A stretch of DNA of 64,000 bases from JACVRW01 sp034664085 (GTDB lineage: Bacteria > Actinomycetota > Thermoleophilia > Solirubrobacterales > Thermoleophilaceae): assembly GCA_034664085.1 (NCBI GenBank), contig JAXDII010000066.1, forward strand, positions 1 to 64,000. The letters are read 5' to 3'. Under the pieces are notes generated by a model. The model ran no database searches. It was not told the DNA's origin and saw nothing but the letters and a program-made list of their open reading frames with translations. Of this stretch, positions 62,743-64,000 are shown piece by piece. The stretch's first letter is position 1. Every line of letters starts with the position of its first letter. The position numbers and the translations under genes are program-made.

Positions 62743-62835
62743 GGGGCGGCATGGGCCCGGTGGCCCGACCGGTCTTCAAAACCGGGAAGCCGCGGCAGCC
62801 CCGCGGTTGGGAGGTTCGACTCCTTCGCCGCTCCG
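62743..62835 (+). tRNA. selC: tRNA-Sec, anticodon TCA
   Basis: 93 bases with all arms: 8-base-pair acceptor (GGGGCGGC with GCCGCTCC, one G-T pair), D stem GGGCC/GGCCC, anticodon stem CCGGT/ACCGG with loop CTTCAAA and anticodon TCA at 62776-62778, long variable arm with CCGCGG/CCGCGG stem, and 5-base-pair T stem with loop TTCGACT. The 8+5 acceptor/T arrangement is the bacterial selenocysteine form. Discriminator G; CCA is not encoded. It reads UGA as selenocysteine with SelB. Confidence 0.93.
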
Positions 62836-62847
62836 TCGTACGGGGCG

Positions 62848-64000
62848 ATGGCTGAGCCGCGCGACGGCGCCGGCGGCCCGTCGCCCGAGGTGCGCGAGCG
62901 GCTGCGGTCGCTGCCGTCCGTGGAGCGGCTCGCGACTGCGGTTGCGCGCGCCGAGCTGGCAGACCGCCGGGAGGCGGTGCGCGCCGGCGCGACGGACAGC
63001 GCCGACCTCGTGGAGGGCGCCCGCGCGCGCCTGCGCCCGCAGCTGCGCCGGGTGCTGAACGCCACCGGCGTCGTGGTCCACACCAACCTCGGGCGGGCGC
63101 CGCTGGCCGAGCAGGCGCGCCGAGCGGTGGCCGCCGCGGCGACCGGCTACTCCAACCTCGAGTACGACCTGGAGACCGGCGCCCGCGGCTCGCGCCACGA
63201 CCACGTGGAGGCGCTGGCCTGCGAGCTCACCGGCGCGGAGGCGGCGATCGTGGTGAACAACTGCGCGGCTGCCGTGCTGCTGGCCGTGGCCGCGCTGGCG
63301 GGGCCGGGCCGGGAAGTGGTGGTCTCGCGCGGCCAGCTCGTCGAGATCGGCGGCGGATTCCGAGTGCCCGACGTGGTCGCGCAGGCGGGGTCGCGGCTGG
63401 TGGAGGTCGGGACCACGAACCGCACGCGCCTGGAGGACTACCGCTCCGCGCTCGGGCCCGACACCGCCGCGGTGCTGCGCGCGCACCAGTCGAACTTCCG
63501 CACGGTCGGCTTCGTCGAGGAGGCGGCGCTCGAGGAGCTGATCGGCCTCGGCCTGCCGGTGATCGACGACGTGGGGTCGGGCGTGCTCGGCGAGGAGCTC
63601 GAGCTGCTGGCGGGCGAGCCGCCCGTGCGCCGGTCGGTGCGCGCCGGCGCTGCGCTGACCGCGTTCTCCGGCGACAAGCTGCTCGGCGGCCCGCAGGCTG
63701 GGCTGCTCGTCGGCACCCGCGCCGCCGTGGCCGCCTGCCGCAGCCACCCGCTGGCGCGCGCCGTGCGGATCGACAAGCTGTCGCTGGCCGCACTGGAGGC
63801 GACGCTGCTGCTGCACCGCGATCCCGAGCTGGCACGCCGCGAGCTGCCGGTGCTGGCGATGCTGTCCGCGGACCCCGAGCTGCTGCGCGCGCGCGCCGAG
63901 GCACTCGCGGCGGGCACCGGCGGCAGGGTGGTCGAGGACGTGGCGCGTGTGGGCGGCGGCACGCTGCCGCTGCTGGAGCTGCCCGGCCCGGTCGCGGCGA
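62848..64000 (+). CDS. selA: L-seryl-tRNA(Sec) selenium transferase (3' end outside window)
   Basis: 384 complete codons visible. Converts seryl-tRNA(Sec) to selenocysteyl-tRNA with selenophosphate. LNATGVVVHTNLGRAPLA, VVNNCAAAVLL, and the PLP lysine Lys277 in FSGDKLLGGPQAG are diagnostic. Starts 12 bases after the tRNA gene; a selB gene would be expected next. Confidence 0.95.
   Translation, partial: MAEPRDGAGGPSPEVRERLRSLPSVERLATAVARAELADRREAVRAGATDSADLVEGARARLRPQLRRVLNATGVVVHTNLGRAPLAEQARRAVAAAATGYSNLEYDLETGARGSRHDHVEALACELTGAEAAIVVNNCAAAVLLAVAALAGPGREVVVSRGQLVEIGGGFRVPDVVAQAGSRLVEVGTTNRTRLEDYRSALGPDTAAVLRAHQSNFRTVGFVEEAALEELIGLGLPVIDDVGSGVLGEELELLAGEPPVRRSVRAGAALTAFSGDKLLGGPQAGLLVGTRAAVAACRSHPLARAVRIDKLSLAALEATLLLHRDPELARRELPVLAMLSADPELLRARAEALAAGTGGRVVEDVARVGGGTLPLLELPGPVAA

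Noticed and set aside
62835..62847. Encoded CCA end of the tRNA
   Set aside because: Bases after the discriminator are TCGTA; CCA must be added after transcription.

Overview
This is 64 kb of very GC-rich chromosome from a Gram-positive-type actinobacterium. Long runs of genes are joined by 4-base start/stop overlaps (ATGA, GTGA), GTG starts are frequent, the one tRNA has no encoded CCA, and lipoprotein and Tat-type leaders are present. The gene families (DUF3105, MEDS-domain sensors, molybdenum hydroxylase clusters, GNAT-like stubs) make me favour Thermoleophilia (Solirubrobacterales or Gaiellales relatives); this is an inference from style, not a phylogeny. No insertion sequence, phage, CRISPR array or rRNA was seen, and no gene-free stretch exceeds 300 bases.

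Left part (1-24.8 kb): a secreted peptidoglycan amidase (cut by the window edge), a DUF3105 protein and a hydrolase lead into a nine-gene cox/xdh-type molybdenum hydroxylase operon (2601-10586: 2Fe-2S, Mo and FAD subunits, MoxR ATPase, VWA protein, two XdhC-type proteins, MobA-like transferase, CoxG). Next come a MarR regulator, a MocR regulator with its exporter and a clear inverted-repeat operator, a manganese catalase, a three-part GntR/MEDS/histidine-kinase-like fusion protein, and a siderophore-iron ABC operon behind two identical TTAGGGCACCCTAA boxes.

Middle (24.8-32.7 kb): a homocysteine methyltransferase-family gene at the boundary, a polar amino-acid ABC transporter, a heme catalase, a large secreted beta-helix protein and a beta-lactamase-fold serine hydrolase.

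Right-centre (32.7-54.4 kb) is the most interesting region and looks like one catabolic regulon. Four copies of a 22-base near-palindrome with core GACGTC lie before the hydrolase/amidase/FAD/2Fe-2S/LLM/SDR operon, between the divergent acetoacetyl-CoA synthetase/MaoC and thiolase genes, and (twice) between a TetR gene and a dipeptide-type ABC transporter ending in a second CoxG. The Mo subunit that probably completes the second hydroxylase lies apart, after the transporter's binding protein. Within this region, 42282-43946 is a selenoprotein gene: two open halves are joined in frame by UGA, followed by a SECIS-like hairpin, with a thioredoxin-reductase-like gene just upstream.

Right end (54.4-64 kb): a double-domain Lrp regulator; an unusual coupled trio (acyl-CoA dehydrogenase fold, leaderless PhnD-like binding protein, TusA-like/diiron fusion); an FAD monooxygenase and an amidohydrolase; then selD, a complete selenocysteine tRNA (selC) and the start of selA. 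The machinery that makes selenocysteine therefore sits about 18 kb from a gene that appears to use it.
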